DNA from: Actinomycetes bacterium | GTDB taxonomy: Bacteria; Actinomycetota; Actinomycetes; Actinomycetales; Dermatophilaceae | Length of the DNA stretch: 26,048 bases | Direction: 5' to 3' | Assembly: GCA_023451855.1 (NCBI GenBank) | Contig: JAEXXY010000265.1 | Coordinates: forward strand, 1-26,048 | Part shown: positions 14,062 through 21,800 of the stretch, piece by piece | How positions within the stretch are numbered: position 1 is the first letter of the stretch | Layout of the letters: each line of letters opens with the position of its first letter | Translations under genes and position numbers: made by a program | The notes under the pieces: model-generated | Databases searched by the model: none | What the model was told of the DNA's origin: nothing | What the model saw: the letters and a program-made list of their open reading frames with translations, nothing else

Positions 14062-15411
14062 ATGGCAACGACGCCCCGAACCCACCCCCCGGCCCGCACC
14101 GAGCGCCTCACGCGCCGTCCCGCCTGGCTGGTCACCCTGCTCTGCTGGCTCATCGTCGTCTTCGACGGCTACGACCTCATCGTCTACGGCACGACGATCC
14201 CACCGCTGCTCAAGGAGAAGGGCTGGGCTCTGACGCCGGCCTCCGCCGGGCTCATCGGCAGCCTCGCCTTCGCCGGCATGCTCGTCGGCGCCCTCGGCGC
14301 CGGCTACCTCGCCGACCGCCTCGGCCGCCGCCGCACGATCCTCTGGTGCACCCTGTGGTTCTCGGTGTTCACGGCCCTGTGCGCCGTCGCGTCCGGTCCG
14401 GAGGCCTTCGGCGCCTTCCGATTCCTCGCCGGGCTGGGCCTCGGCGGCCTCGTCCCGTCGGCCAACGCCCTCACGGCCGAGTTCGTCTCGCGCCGGCACC
14501 GGTCCGCCGTCTCGACCGTCATGATGTCCGGCGTCCCCATCGGCGGCTCGGCCGCTGCTCTCGTCGGCCTCTGGCTGCTGCCGGAGCACGGCTGGCGGGC
14601 GATGTACGCCGTCGCCGTCCTGGCCGTCGTCGTCCTGCTCCCCCTCTGCTTCGTCTTGCTGCCCGAGTCGCCGACGTGGCTGCGCGCCCGCGGCCGGGTC
14701 CAGGAGGCCGTCGCCGTGGAGAGCCGCCACGGGCTCGACCACGACGCGTCCGAGCATGCCGGTCCGCGCCATCGTGCCGGGTTCCGCACGATCCTCACCG
14801 GCGACTGGCGGCGGCCGACCGTGCTCTTCGCCCTCGCCACCGTGGCGACGCTCTTCGCCTGGTACGGGCTCGGCACCTGGCTGCCCAAGCTCATGGCCTC
14901 CGACCCGCGGTTCGAGATGGGCCAGCCGCTGCACTTCCTCCTCGCCCTCAACCTCGGCGCCGTGCTCGGCTCGGTCGCCACGGCCTGGGCGGGCGTGCGG
15001 TTCGGACCGCTCCGCAGCGCCATATGGTCGGCCGCGGCCGCCGCGCTCGGCCTCGCCTTGCTGCTCACTTACCCGAGCGACCTGGCGCCTGTCTACGGCG
15101 CGCTGATCCTCGCCGGGGTCGGCACCCACGGCACCCAGTGCCTCATCATCGCCGCCGTCGCGAACCACTACCCGCCGTCCCTGCGCGGCACGTCGCTCGG
15201 CTTCGCGCTCGGCGTCGGCCGGATCGGCGCCGTCCTGGCACCGCAGGTCGGCGGCTGGCTGCTGGCCGCGAACCTCGGTGTCGGCAGCAACTTCCTCGCC
15301 TTCGCGATCGCCGCCGGCGCCGCGGCCGTCCTGCTCCTCGTCACGCTCGTCGCCACCCGGCCCGCCACCCGCCAGGCCTCGGCGCAGGCTCCGGCCGAGC
15401 TCGTCCACTGA
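14062..15411 (+). CDS. genK: MFS aromatic acid transporter (AAHS family)
   Basis: This 449-residue inner-membrane proton symporter has about twelve hydrophobic segments. The family signature DGYDLIVYGTTIPPLL sits in the first membrane helix. The MFS loop motif GYLADRLGRRRTI lies between helices 2 and 3, and PESPTWLRARGR follows helix 6. These mark the aromatic acid:H+ symporter group (PcaK, BenK, GenK). It should import 3-hydroxybenzoate or gentisate for the enzymes encoded downstream. In-frame ATGs exist at 14035, 14053 and 14062, none with a good ribosome site. The first lies inside the second IclR site, so the start at 14062 is preferred but uncertain. Confidence 0.92.
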   Translation: MATTPRTHPPARTERLTRRPAWLVTLLCWLIVVFDGYDLIVYGTTIPPLLKEKGWALTPASAGLIGSLAFAGMLVGALGAGYLADRLGRRRTILWCTLWFSVFTALCAVASGPEAFGAFRFLAGLGLGGLVPSANALTAEFVSRRHRSAVSTVMMSGVPIGGSAAALVGLWLLPEHGWRAMYAVAVLAVVVLLPLCFVLLPESPTWLRARGRVQEAVAVESRHGLDHDASEHAGPRHRAGFRTILTGDWRRPTVLFALATVATLFAWYGLGTWLPKLMASDPRFEMGQPLHFLLALNLGAVLGSVATAWAGVRFGPLRSAIWSAAAAALGLALLLTYPSDLAPVYGALILAGVGTHGTQCLIIAAVANHYPPSLRGTSLGFALGVGRIGAVLAPQVGGWLLAANLGVGSNFLAFAIAAGAAAVLLLVTLVATRPATRQASAQAPAELVH

Positions 15412-15449
15412 GCCCGCTGCGCCCACAGAGACCACTGAAAGGAACTGCC

Positions 15450-16616
15450 ATGCCCCACACGACCGACCCCGACGCCGTCGGCGCCTCCCCCGTCAGCCTC
15501 GCCGCCGTGGACGCCCCCGACCAGCCGACGGTCACGCCCGAGCTCGAGGACCTCTACCGGGGCTTCGAGAAGGAGCTGCTCGTGCCGCTCTGGACCGAGA
15601 TCGGCGACCTCATGCCGCCGCATCCCCGCTCCAAGGCCCAGCCGCACCGCTGGGAGTGGGCCACGCTGCTCGAGCTGGCCGGACGCGCCGGAGACCTCGT
15701 GCCCGTCGGCCGCGGCGGCGAGCGCCGCGCGATCGCCCTGGCCAACCCCTCGCTCGGCGGCAAGCCGTACGCCACCCCGACGCTCTGGGCTGCGATCCAG
15801 TACCTCATGCCCGGTGAGGACGCCCCCGAGCACCGGCACACGCAGAACGCGTTCCGCTTCGTCGTCGAGGGCGAGGGCGTGTGGACCGTCGTCGGCCGCG
15901 ACCCGGTGCCGATGCGCCGCGGCGACTTCCTGCCGCAGGCCGGCTGGAACCTGCACGCCCACCACAACGCGGCCGACCGGCCGATGGCCTGGATCGACGG
16001 CCTGGACATCCCGTTCCAGTACGAGGTCGAGGCGCAGTTCTTCGAGTTCGGCCGCGACCGCATCTCCGACGCCGAGCGCACCACGCCCGAGCGTTCGCGC
16101 TCGCAGCGCCTCTGGGGCCACCCCGGCATCTCTCCCGTGTCGCAGCTCGGCTCGACGCCCGGCTCGCCCTTGCTGTGCTACCGCTGGGAGGACACCGACC
16201 GCGCCCTCACCGACCAGCTCGAGCTCGAGGCCGAGGGCTTCGGCGGCACCGTCGAGCACGGGCACGCCGCGATCCGCTTCACCAACCCCACGAACGCCGG
16301 CGACGTGCTGCCGACTCTCCGCACCGAGTTCCACCGCGTCGCGTCCGGCAGCGAGACAGCGCCGGTCCGCCAGACGGGGTCATCGGTCTACCAGGTGTTC
16401 GACGGCGCCGGCACGGTCACCGTCGGCGACTTCAGCTGGTCCGTGACGCGCGGCGACCTCTTCGTCGTTCCGTCGTGGCAGCCACTCTCCATCCGCTCCG
16501 AGGCTTCGGCGTCCGACTCCGACTCCGGCGCACTCGACCTCTTCCGGTTCTCCGACGCGCCGATCTTCGAGCGTCTGGACCTCGCCCGCACCCAGACCGA
16601 AGGAAACTCCGCATGA
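15450..16616 (+). CDS. genD: Gentisate 1,2-dioxygenase
   Basis: This 388-residue bicupin Fe(II) dioxygenase opens the ring of gentisate (2,5-dihydroxybenzoate) to maleylpyruvate. The first cupin carries metal-binding histidines in PEHRHTQNAFRFVVEGEGVWT (read in parts) and in WNLHAHHN. The second cupin shows SSVYQVFDGAGTVTVGDFSW and GDLFVVPSWQ. LWTEIGDLMPPHP near the N-terminus and WDGLDIP-like WIDGLDIPFQYEVEAQFFE are typical of the family. The ATG at 15450 follows AAAGGAA, and the gene lies 38 bp after the transporter. Its stop overlaps the next start as ATGA. Confidence is high because of both motif and context. Confidence 0.96.
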   Translation: MPHTTDPDAVGASPVSLAAVDAPDQPTVTPELEDLYRGFEKELLVPLWTEIGDLMPPHPRSKAQPHRWEWATLLELAGRAGDLVPVGRGGERRAIALANPSLGGKPYATPTLWAAIQYLMPGEDAPEHRHTQNAFRFVVEGEGVWTVVGRDPVPMRRGDFLPQAGWNLHAHHNAADRPMAWIDGLDIPFQYEVEAQFFEFGRDRISDAERTTPERSRSQRLWGHPGISPVSQLGSTPGSPLLCYRWEDTDRALTDQLELEAEGFGGTVEHGHAAIRFTNPTNAGDVLPTLRTEFHRVASGSETAPVRQTGSSVYQVFDGAGTVTVGDFSWSVTRGDLFVVPSWQPLSIRSEASASDSDSGALDLFRFSDAPIFERLDLARTQTEGNSA

Positions 16617-17455
16617 AGCTCGCAACCGTCCGCACCGCCGACGGCGCCACCCAGGCAGTTCGCGTCGAGGGCGCAGACCTCGTGCCGCTCGGCCTCCCCG
16701 ACGTCGGCGCCCTTCTCGCGCAGGAGGGCTGGCGCGAGACCGCCGCCGACGCCACCGCACCCGCGATGGAGGCCGGCGCGACGGCCCACGCCCCCGTCGT
16801 GCCCCGTCCGGGCAAGATCTTCTGTGTCGGGCTCAACTACCGCAACCACATCCTCGAGATGGGGCGCGACCTGCCGCAGTACCCGACGATCTTCAGCAAG
16901 TACGCCGACACCCTGGTCGGTGCCGAGGACGAGATCCTGCGCCCCGAGGAGACCGACCAGCTCGACTGGGAGGCAGAGCTGGCCGTCGTCGTCGGCGCCA
17001 CCGTGCGTCGCGCCACGACCGCCGAGGCCGAGGCCGCCATAGCCGGTTTCGCGGTGCTCAACGACATCACGGCGCGCGACTGGCAGTTCCGCACGCGTGA
17101 GTGGCTGCAGGGCAAGAACTGGGAGTCCACGACGCCCCTCGGGCCATGGCTCGTCACGCCCGACGAGCTGCCCGGCGGGGTGCGCCCGCGGCTCGTGATC
17201 CGGGCGGAGGTGGACGGCGAGGTCGTCCAGGAGGACACCACCGGCGACCTGCTCTTCGACCCGGTCGCCCTCGTCGAGTACCTCTCGACGATGATCACGC
17301 TGCGCCCCGGCGACGTCATCGCGACCGGCACGCCCGGTGGCGTCGGTCACGCCCGCAAGCCCGCCCGCTACCTGCAGGCCGGTCAGAAGGTCGTCACCGA
17401 GATCGAGGGCCTCGGCCGGTGCGAGAACGTCGTCGTCGCGGACGGGCGCCGCTGA
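16613..17455 (+). CDS. genF: Fumarylpyruvate hydrolase (FAH family)
   Basis: This 280-residue member of the fumarylacetoacetate hydrolase family cleaves fumarylpyruvate to fumarate and pyruvate, the last step of this route. Visible are FCVGLNYRNHILEMG (about 67-81), the metal ligands in DWEAELAVVVG, NDITARDWQFR, the KNWEST(T)PLGPW substrate loop and the C-terminal GDVIATGTPGGVGHARKPARYL. The ATG at 16613 overlaps the stop of the dioxygenase gene, preceded by AAGGAAA. Its own stop shares one base with the next ATG. The chemistry of the FAH fold is broad, but placement between dioxygenase and isomerase genes fixes the role well. Confidence 0.95.
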   Translation: MKLATVRTADGATQAVRVEGADLVPLGLPDVGALLAQEGWRETAADATAPAMEAGATAHAPVVPRPGKIFCVGLNYRNHILEMGRDLPQYPTIFSKYADTLVGAEDEILRPEETDQLDWEAELAVVVGATVRRATTAEAEAAIAGFAVLNDITARDWQFRTREWLQGKNWESTTPLGPWLVTPDELPGGVRPRLVIRAEVDGEVVQEDTTGDLLFDPVALVEYLSTMITLRPGDVIATGTPGGVGHARKPARYLQAGQKVVTEIEGLGRCENVVVADGRR

Positions 17456-18195
17456 TGTCGTCGACGCTGCTCTCGTCACGCGACCTCGTCACGGCCGGGA
17501 CGGCCCTGTTCCGGCGGGCCCTCGACACCGTGGATGACGCCGCGCTGGCTGAGCCGACGGCGCTGGCGGGGTGGACCCGGGCGCACGTCGTCGCGCACGT
17601 CGCGGCCAACGCCGACGCGCTGGTCAACCTCGCGACGTGGGCCCGGACGGGGGTGGAGACCCCGATGTACGCGTCGCCGGAGCAGCGTGACTCTGCCATC
17701 GCGCAGGGGGCTCGCCTGGCGCCGGCCAGTCTGCGGGAGTGGTTCTCCGAGAGCGCTGCCGGGCTCGACGGCGCGCTGGACGCTCTGGAGGCCGAGAGCT
17801 GGACGCGCCTCGTCCGCACCGCGCAGGGCCGCACGGTCCCGGCGGCAGAGGTGCCGTGGATGCGCACCCGCGAGGTCATGGTGCACGCCGTCGACCTCGA
17901 CGGTGGTGTCGGGTTCGACGACCTGCCGAAGGACTTCCTGGTCGAGGTGCTGCACGACGCGGCCGCCAAGCGCTCCCGAAGCGCAGACGGTCCAGCCCTC
18001 GTGCTCGTCTCCACCAACCCGACCCACGCCGCTGACGGCACACCCCACAGCACCGCCTGGCCCGTCGTCGGCCTCGGTGACGCGGTGACGGTGCGCGGGC
18101 CGCTCCCCCAGCTCGCGGCCTACATCACCGGTCGCCACACGACTGGCCTCGGCATCGAGGGGCGCACGCTCCCCGTCCTGCCCCCCTGGCTCTGA
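17455..18195 (+). CDS. genM: Maleylpyruvate isomerase, mycothiol-dependent
   Basis: This 246-residue enzyme of the DinB/MDMPI superfamily converts maleylpyruvate to fumarylpyruvate with mycothiol as cofactor. The metal triad is visible as His48 (AHVVAHVAAN), Glu140 and His144 (REVMVHAVDLDGG). These are offset by four residues from His52/Glu144/His148 as I recall them in the Corynebacterium enzyme. A C-terminal sterol-carrier-like domain ends in LPQLAAYITGRHTTGL. It starts within the stop of the preceding gene (TGATG). Choosing this mycothiol form over the glutathione type is itself evidence for an actinobacterial host. Confidence 0.94.
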   Translation: MSSTLLSSRDLVTAGTALFRRALDTVDDAALAEPTALAGWTRAHVVAHVAANADALVNLATWARTGVETPMYASPEQRDSAIAQGARLAPASLREWFSESAAGLDGALDALEAESWTRLVRTAQGRTVPAAEVPWMRTREVMVHAVDLDGGVGFDDLPKDFLVEVLHDAAAKRSRSADGPALVLVSTNPTHAADGTPHSTAWPVVGLGDAVTVRGPLPQLAAYITGRHTTGLGIEGRTLPVLPPWL

Positions 18196-18250
18196 CGCCC
18201 TGACCCACCGAACCCTGACCACCGACCGGCGAGACGACGAAGGAGTCGAC

Positions 18251-19543
18251 ATGACCACCCACCCCACCCCCGCCCAGACACCCGCGCCGTCCCGGCCGGC
18301 CGACGCCATCGTCGTCGGCGGCGGCATCGGCGGACTCGCCAACGCGCTCGCCCTGACCCGCAAGGGACTCCACGTGCGGGTGCTCGAACGCGCGGCCGAG
18401 TTCGGCGAGGTCGGCGCCGGCCTGCAGATCGCCCCCAACTGCACCCGGATCCTCGACCAGTGGGGTCTGCTCGACGAGGTGGTCGCCCTCGGCGTCGTGC
18501 CCGAGAACCTCGTCATGCGGGACGCCGTCGACGGCTCCGAGCTGACGCGCCTCGACCTCGAGGATGCGCGTCAGCGCTACGGCTTCCCCTACGTCGTCAT
18601 CCACCGCAGCGACCTGCACGGCACGCTGCTCCGGGCCTGCCAGCGCGCCGGGGTCGACCTCGTCACGAACGTGGCTGTGACGGCCTACGAGCAGGCTTCG
18701 GACTCCGCGGCCGTCGTGCACGACGGTGGACGGGAGACGGCGCGCGTCGTCATCGCCGCCGACGGGCTGCACTCCGTCGCTCGCACTCTCGTCTCCGACG
18801 ACCAGCCGGTGTCCTCGGCGTACGTCGCCTACCGCGGCGCCGTGCCGATGGGCCAGGTCGAGCAGCTCGACATCACGCTGGACGACGTCGTCGTCTACGT
18901 CGGCCCGAAGTGCCACTTCGTGCAGTACCCGCTGCGCGGCGGCGAGATGTTCAACCAGGTGGCGGTGTTCGAGTCACCGAAGGCTCTTGCGGGAGAGAAG
19001 GACTGGGGCACTCCCGACGAGCTCGACGCGGCCTTCGACCAGACGTGCGACAACGTGCGTGCCGGCCTGCCGCTCATGTGGCGTGACAAGTGGTGGCGAA
19101 TGTATGACCGCGACCCCATCGACCAGTGGGTCGTGGGCCGTGTCGCCCTCACCGGCGACTCCGCCCACCCCCCGCTGCAGTACCTCGCGCAGGGTGCGGT
19201 CATGGCCATCGAGGACGCCTGGGTCCTCTCCGAGCACGTCGGTGCCCAGCTGTCCGCCGGTGCCGACGGCGCCACGCTCGACTGGGACGTCGCCCTCGCG
19301 GCCTACCAGGCGGTGCGCCCGCAACACTGCCGGCGCGTCCTCACGACCGCACGCGCCTGGGGCGCACTCTGGCACCTGACCGGTGAGGAGCGGGTCTGGC
19401 GCAACGACGTCATGCGCTCGCGCGACGTGCGCGACTACTCCTTCGTCGACTGGCTCTACGGCCCGACCGCGCTGCTCCCCGAGGACGAGCCGCCGATGTT
19501 CGAGCCCCTGGACGCGACGGCCGGCGCCCCCGTCGCGGTCTGA
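18251..19543 (+). CDS. genH: 3-Hydroxybenzoate 6-hydroxylase
   Basis: This 430-residue FAD monooxygenase should hydroxylate 3-hydroxybenzoate at C6 to gentisate using NADH and O2, which makes it the entry enzyme of the pathway. It has the FAD motif VVGGGIGGLANALALTRKG (from residue 21), the DG motif IAADGLHSVAR, and the GD motif TGDSAHPPLQYLAQGAVMAIEDAW. The PLQYLAQGAVMAIEDA form is characteristic of 3-hydroxybenzoate 6-hydroxylases rather than salicylate 1-hydroxylases. GAAGGAG lies 6 bases before the ATG at 18251. A 55-bp gap separates it from genM, so it is probably in the same transcript. Salicylate 5-hydroxylation is an unlikely alternative. Confidence 0.92.
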   Translation: MTTHPTPAQTPAPSRPADAIVVGGGIGGLANALALTRKGLHVRVLERAAEFGEVGAGLQIAPNCTRILDQWGLLDEVVALGVVPENLVMRDAVDGSELTRLDLEDARQRYGFPYVVIHRSDLHGTLLRACQRAGVDLVTNVAVTAYEQASDSAAVVHDGGRETARVVIAADGLHSVARTLVSDDQPVSSAYVAYRGAVPMGQVEQLDITLDDVVVYVGPKCHFVQYPLRGGEMFNQVAVFESPKALAGEKDWGTPDELDAAFDQTCDNVRAGLPLMWRDKWWRMYDRDPIDQWVVGRVALTGDSAHPPLQYLAQGAVMAIEDAWVLSEHVGAQLSAGADGATLDWDVALAAYQAVRPQHCRRVLTTARAWGALWHLTGEERVWRNDVMRSRDVRDYSFVDWLYGPTALLPEDEPPMFEPLDATAGAPVAV

Positions 19544-19544
19544 G

Positions 19545-19578
19545 CCCACCCTTGGGTGCCAGCCGAAATTCGGGTGGG
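19545..19578 (+). terminator. Possible terminator after genH
   Basis: CCCACCC (19545-19551) can pair with GGGTGGG (19572-19578) just after the genH stop, with a 20-base loop and no T tract. It is weak alone, but it sits at the natural end of the catabolic operon and before an unrelated kinase gene. Confidence 0.35.
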
Positions 19579-19611
19579 GCGTCGACCGGCCGGTGCGCCA
19601 CACTGGCGGGC

Positions 19612-20433
19612 GTGGACGCGGAGACCGACACGCACGAGGACGCCCTGACCGACGCCCTGACCGACGCCCTGACCGACGCCCGACCCGGCGCGCAGACGGA
19701 CGAGGTCGAGGTCGTCGTGGCCCACCAGGAGCGCGCGACGCTCCGCGTCGGCGGGATCTTCCTGAAGGTCGATGCCGACCTGATGCGGACGGACGTCGAG
19801 GTCAGGGCCATGAGGGCGGCACCGATCCCGACCCCGGACATCCTCTGGCGCAAGCCACCGGTGCTCGCGCTGGCCGCGCTGCGGGGCGAGCCGCTCGGTC
19901 GCCTCGGCCTGCCGTCGACGGCACCGCGTGCCGCGTGGAGAGCAGCCGGTGCGACGATACGCCGGCTCCACGACGCGCCCCTGCCTGCGTGGTCCGGGGC
20001 GAGCCTCGAGGAGAAGGCCGCGACCCTCGACCGCGAGTGCGCGTGGCTGCTGGCCTCTGATGTCGTGCCCGCCGACCTCGTCACGCGCAACCGGGAGATC
20101 GCCGAGGGCGCCCTCCGTCGGCGGCCGCCGGTGTTCATGCACGGCGACCTGCAGGTCGCCCACGTCTTCGTCGACGGCGACGAGGTCACCGGGGTGCTCG
20201 ACTGGTCCGAGGCCGGGCAGGGCGATGCCATGTACGACCTCGCGAGCCTGACGCTCGGGCACCGGGAGCACCTCGACGACGTCGTCGCCGGTTACGGCAC
20301 CGGCGTCGACGTCGACGCGGTCCGCGGCTGGTGGTCGCTGCGCAGCCTGACGGCGATCCGCTGGCTCATCGAGCACGGCTTCGACCCGGCCGCGCCGGGG
20401 TGCGAGATCGACGTGCTGAGGTCGCAGGTGTGA
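19612..20433 (+). CDS. Phosphotransferase, aminoglycoside phosphotransferase-like
   Basis: This 273-residue kinase-like protein of the APH superfamily has the catalytic loop HGDLQVAHVFVDGDEVTG, in which the usual Asn (HGDxxxxN) is His. LDWSEAGQGDAMYDLASL follows with the metal-binding Asp. The N-lobe has GGIFLKVDADL and a downstream Glu. The substrate is unknown; similar genes are mostly not resistance genes. The GTG at 19612 follows GGCGGG. The first 26 residues contain DALT three times, encoded by a 12-bp tandem repeat, and look disordered. An ATG at 19552 is in frame but too close to the genH terminator. Confidence 0.83.
   Translation: MDAETDTHEDALTDALTDALTDARPGAQTDEVEVVVAHQERATLRVGGIFLKVDADLMRTDVEVRAMRAAPIPTPDILWRKPPVLALAALRGEPLGRLGLPSTAPRAAWRAAGATIRRLHDAPLPAWSGASLEEKAATLDRECAWLLASDVVPADLVTRNREIAEGALRRRPPVFMHGDLQVAHVFVDGDEVTGVLDWSEAGQGDAMYDLASLTLGHREHLDDVVAGYGTGVDVDAVRGWWSLRSLTAIRWLIEHGFDPAAPGCEIDVLRSQV
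19639..19680 (+). repeat. 12-bp tandem repeat (3.5 copies) inside the kinase gene
   Basis: Three perfect copies of GACGCCCTGACC (19639-19674) plus GACGCC encode DALT repeats near the N-terminus. Being a multiple of three, gain or loss of a unit would leave the frame intact. Confidence 0.9.
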
Positions 20434-20440
20434 GCAAGGA

Positions 20441-20473
20441 CCCCGGTGACGCCACGGTGAACGCTGCGTGACG
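20441..20473 (+). promoter_or_regulatory. PHO-box-like array of three 11-bp repeats
   Basis: On the plus strand the units are CCCCGGTGACG, CCACGGTGAAC and GCTGCGTGACG, end to end. On the minus strand they read CGTCACG, GTTCACC and CGTCACC at exact 11-bp spacing. The middle unit is a perfect match to the GTTCACC core of Streptomyces PhoP sites. The array sits 50-82 bp before the ATG of a secreted phosphoesterase gene, with CGTAAC near 20487 as a possible -10. Confidence 0.65.
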
Positions 20474-20522
20474 ACTGCCCTGGCGCCGTAACGGACCGTC
20501 GTGGCCACCGGTTGGGCAGGGC

Positions 20523-21800
20523 ATGAGCATCACGAGACGAACCGTCCTGACCGGCGCCGGTGGCGTCGTGGGGGCCGGCGCGCTGGCCGCGGCCGTCCCG
20601 TCGGCCCCGGCCGCGCGAGCGGCCCAGGCCTCCGCGACGCTGCCCGCCCCGGAGGCGTCCGGCATCGACCACGTCGTGGTGGTGATGATGGAGAACCGCT
20701 CCTTCGACCACTACCTCGGCTGGCTGCCCGGCGCCCGGGGTCGACAGGCCGGGCTGACGTTCACCGACCGCTACGGCGTCCCGCACACGACGCACCACCT
20801 GCAGGACACCCAGGGCTGCGCGCACCCCGACCCGGACCACTCGTTCGAGGGCGGACGCATCGAGCTGAACGGTGGCGCCTGCGACGGGTGGCTGCGCGCC
20901 GGTGAGAACGACGAGTTCGCCATCGGCTACTACACCGACGCCGACCTGGCCTTCTACGGCCGGGCGGCCCGCGACTGGACGGTCTGCGACCACTACTTCT
21001 CGGCGATCATGGCCGAGACCTACCCGAACCGCTTCTACCAGCACGCCGCCCAGACCGACCGCATCCACAACTCCACGGCGGTCGCGACGATGCCGACGAT
21101 CTGGGACCGGCTCGCGGGCGCCGGCGTGTCCGGTCGGTACTACTTCGTCGACGTCCCCTTCACCGCGCTCTGGGGCACCGCCTACGAGTCCATCTCCAGC
21201 CCGTTCCCCCGCTTCCTCGCCGACGCCGCGGCCGGCACGCTGCCGGCCGTCTCGTTCGTCGACCCGAAGTTCCTCGACGAGGGCACCGGCTCCTCGGCCG
21301 ACGACCACCCGCACGCCGACATCCGTGCCGGGCAGTCCTTCCTCGACCAGGTGTACGACGCCGTCCGCACCGGCCCCGGCTGGGACAGGACCGTGCTCGT
21401 CGTCAACTACGACGAGTGGGGCGGGTTCTTCGACCACGTGGCACCGTCGACCGCGCCTGACGCCCACCCCGAGTGGGGTCTGCGCGGGTTCCGGGTGCCC
21501 TGCCTCGTCGTCTCCCCGATGGCGCGACGCGGCTACGTCGCCAAGGACGTCTACGACCACGCGTCGGTGCTGGCGATGATCGAGTGGCGTTGGGGGCTGA
21601 AGCCGTTGACCCCGCGCGACGCCGGCGCCCGCAACCTCGCCGAGGTGCTCGACTTCAGCCGGCGCGACCTCAGCTCTCCGGCGTACGCTGTCCCACCGTT
21701 CGTCGGGCTTCCCTGTCCTGCCGCTGGGTTCGCCGACTACGAGGACTGGAACGCCCTGAAGAAGCTCGCACTCGACCACGGATGGAGCCTCCCCCGATGA
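20523..21800 (+). CDS. Tat-exported phosphoesterase (phospholipase C/acid phosphatase family)
   Basis: The 425-residue product starts with a Tat signal (TRRTVLTGAGG, then a hydrophobic stretch and an ARA-A cleavage site near residue 33), so it is exported folded. It shows the family motifs MMENRSFDHYLG (Glu57, Asp62), ETYPNR with the likely nucleophile Thr166, and NYDEWGGFFDHVAP (Asp297, Glu298, Asp304, His305), then a DHAS histidine. These belong to the PF04185 phosphoesterase family, which contains phospholipases C and acid phosphatases; which activity it has is unclear. Its stop overlaps the start of a second phosphoesterase gene as ATGA. The upstream PHO-box-like array suggests induction by phosphate limitation. 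Confidence 0.92.
   Translation: MSITRRTVLTGAGGVVGAGALAAAVPSAPAARAAQASATLPAPEASGIDHVVVVMMENRSFDHYLGWLPGARGRQAGLTFTDRYGVPHTTHHLQDTQGCAHPDPDHSFEGGRIELNGGACDGWLRAGENDEFAIGYYTDADLAFYGRAARDWTVCDHYFSAIMAETYPNRFYQHAAQTDRIHNSTAVATMPTIWDRLAGAGVSGRYYFVDVPFTALWGTAYESISSPFPRFLADAAAGTLPAVSFVDPKFLDEGTGSSADDHPHADIRAGQSFLDQVYDAVRTGPGWDRTVLVVNYDEWGGFFDHVAPSTAPDAHPEWGLRGFRVPCLVVSPMARRGYVAKDVYDHASVLAMIEWRWGLKPLTPRDAGARNLAEVLDFSRRDLSSPAYAVPPFVGLPCPAAGFADYEDWNALKKLALDHGWSLPR

Noticed and set aside
18251..19543. Salicylate 1-hydroxylase
   Set aside because: The GDSAHPPLQYLAQGAVMAIEDA region and the gentisate-type neighbours fit 3-hydroxybenzoate 6-hydroxylase; no catechol pathway genes are nearby.
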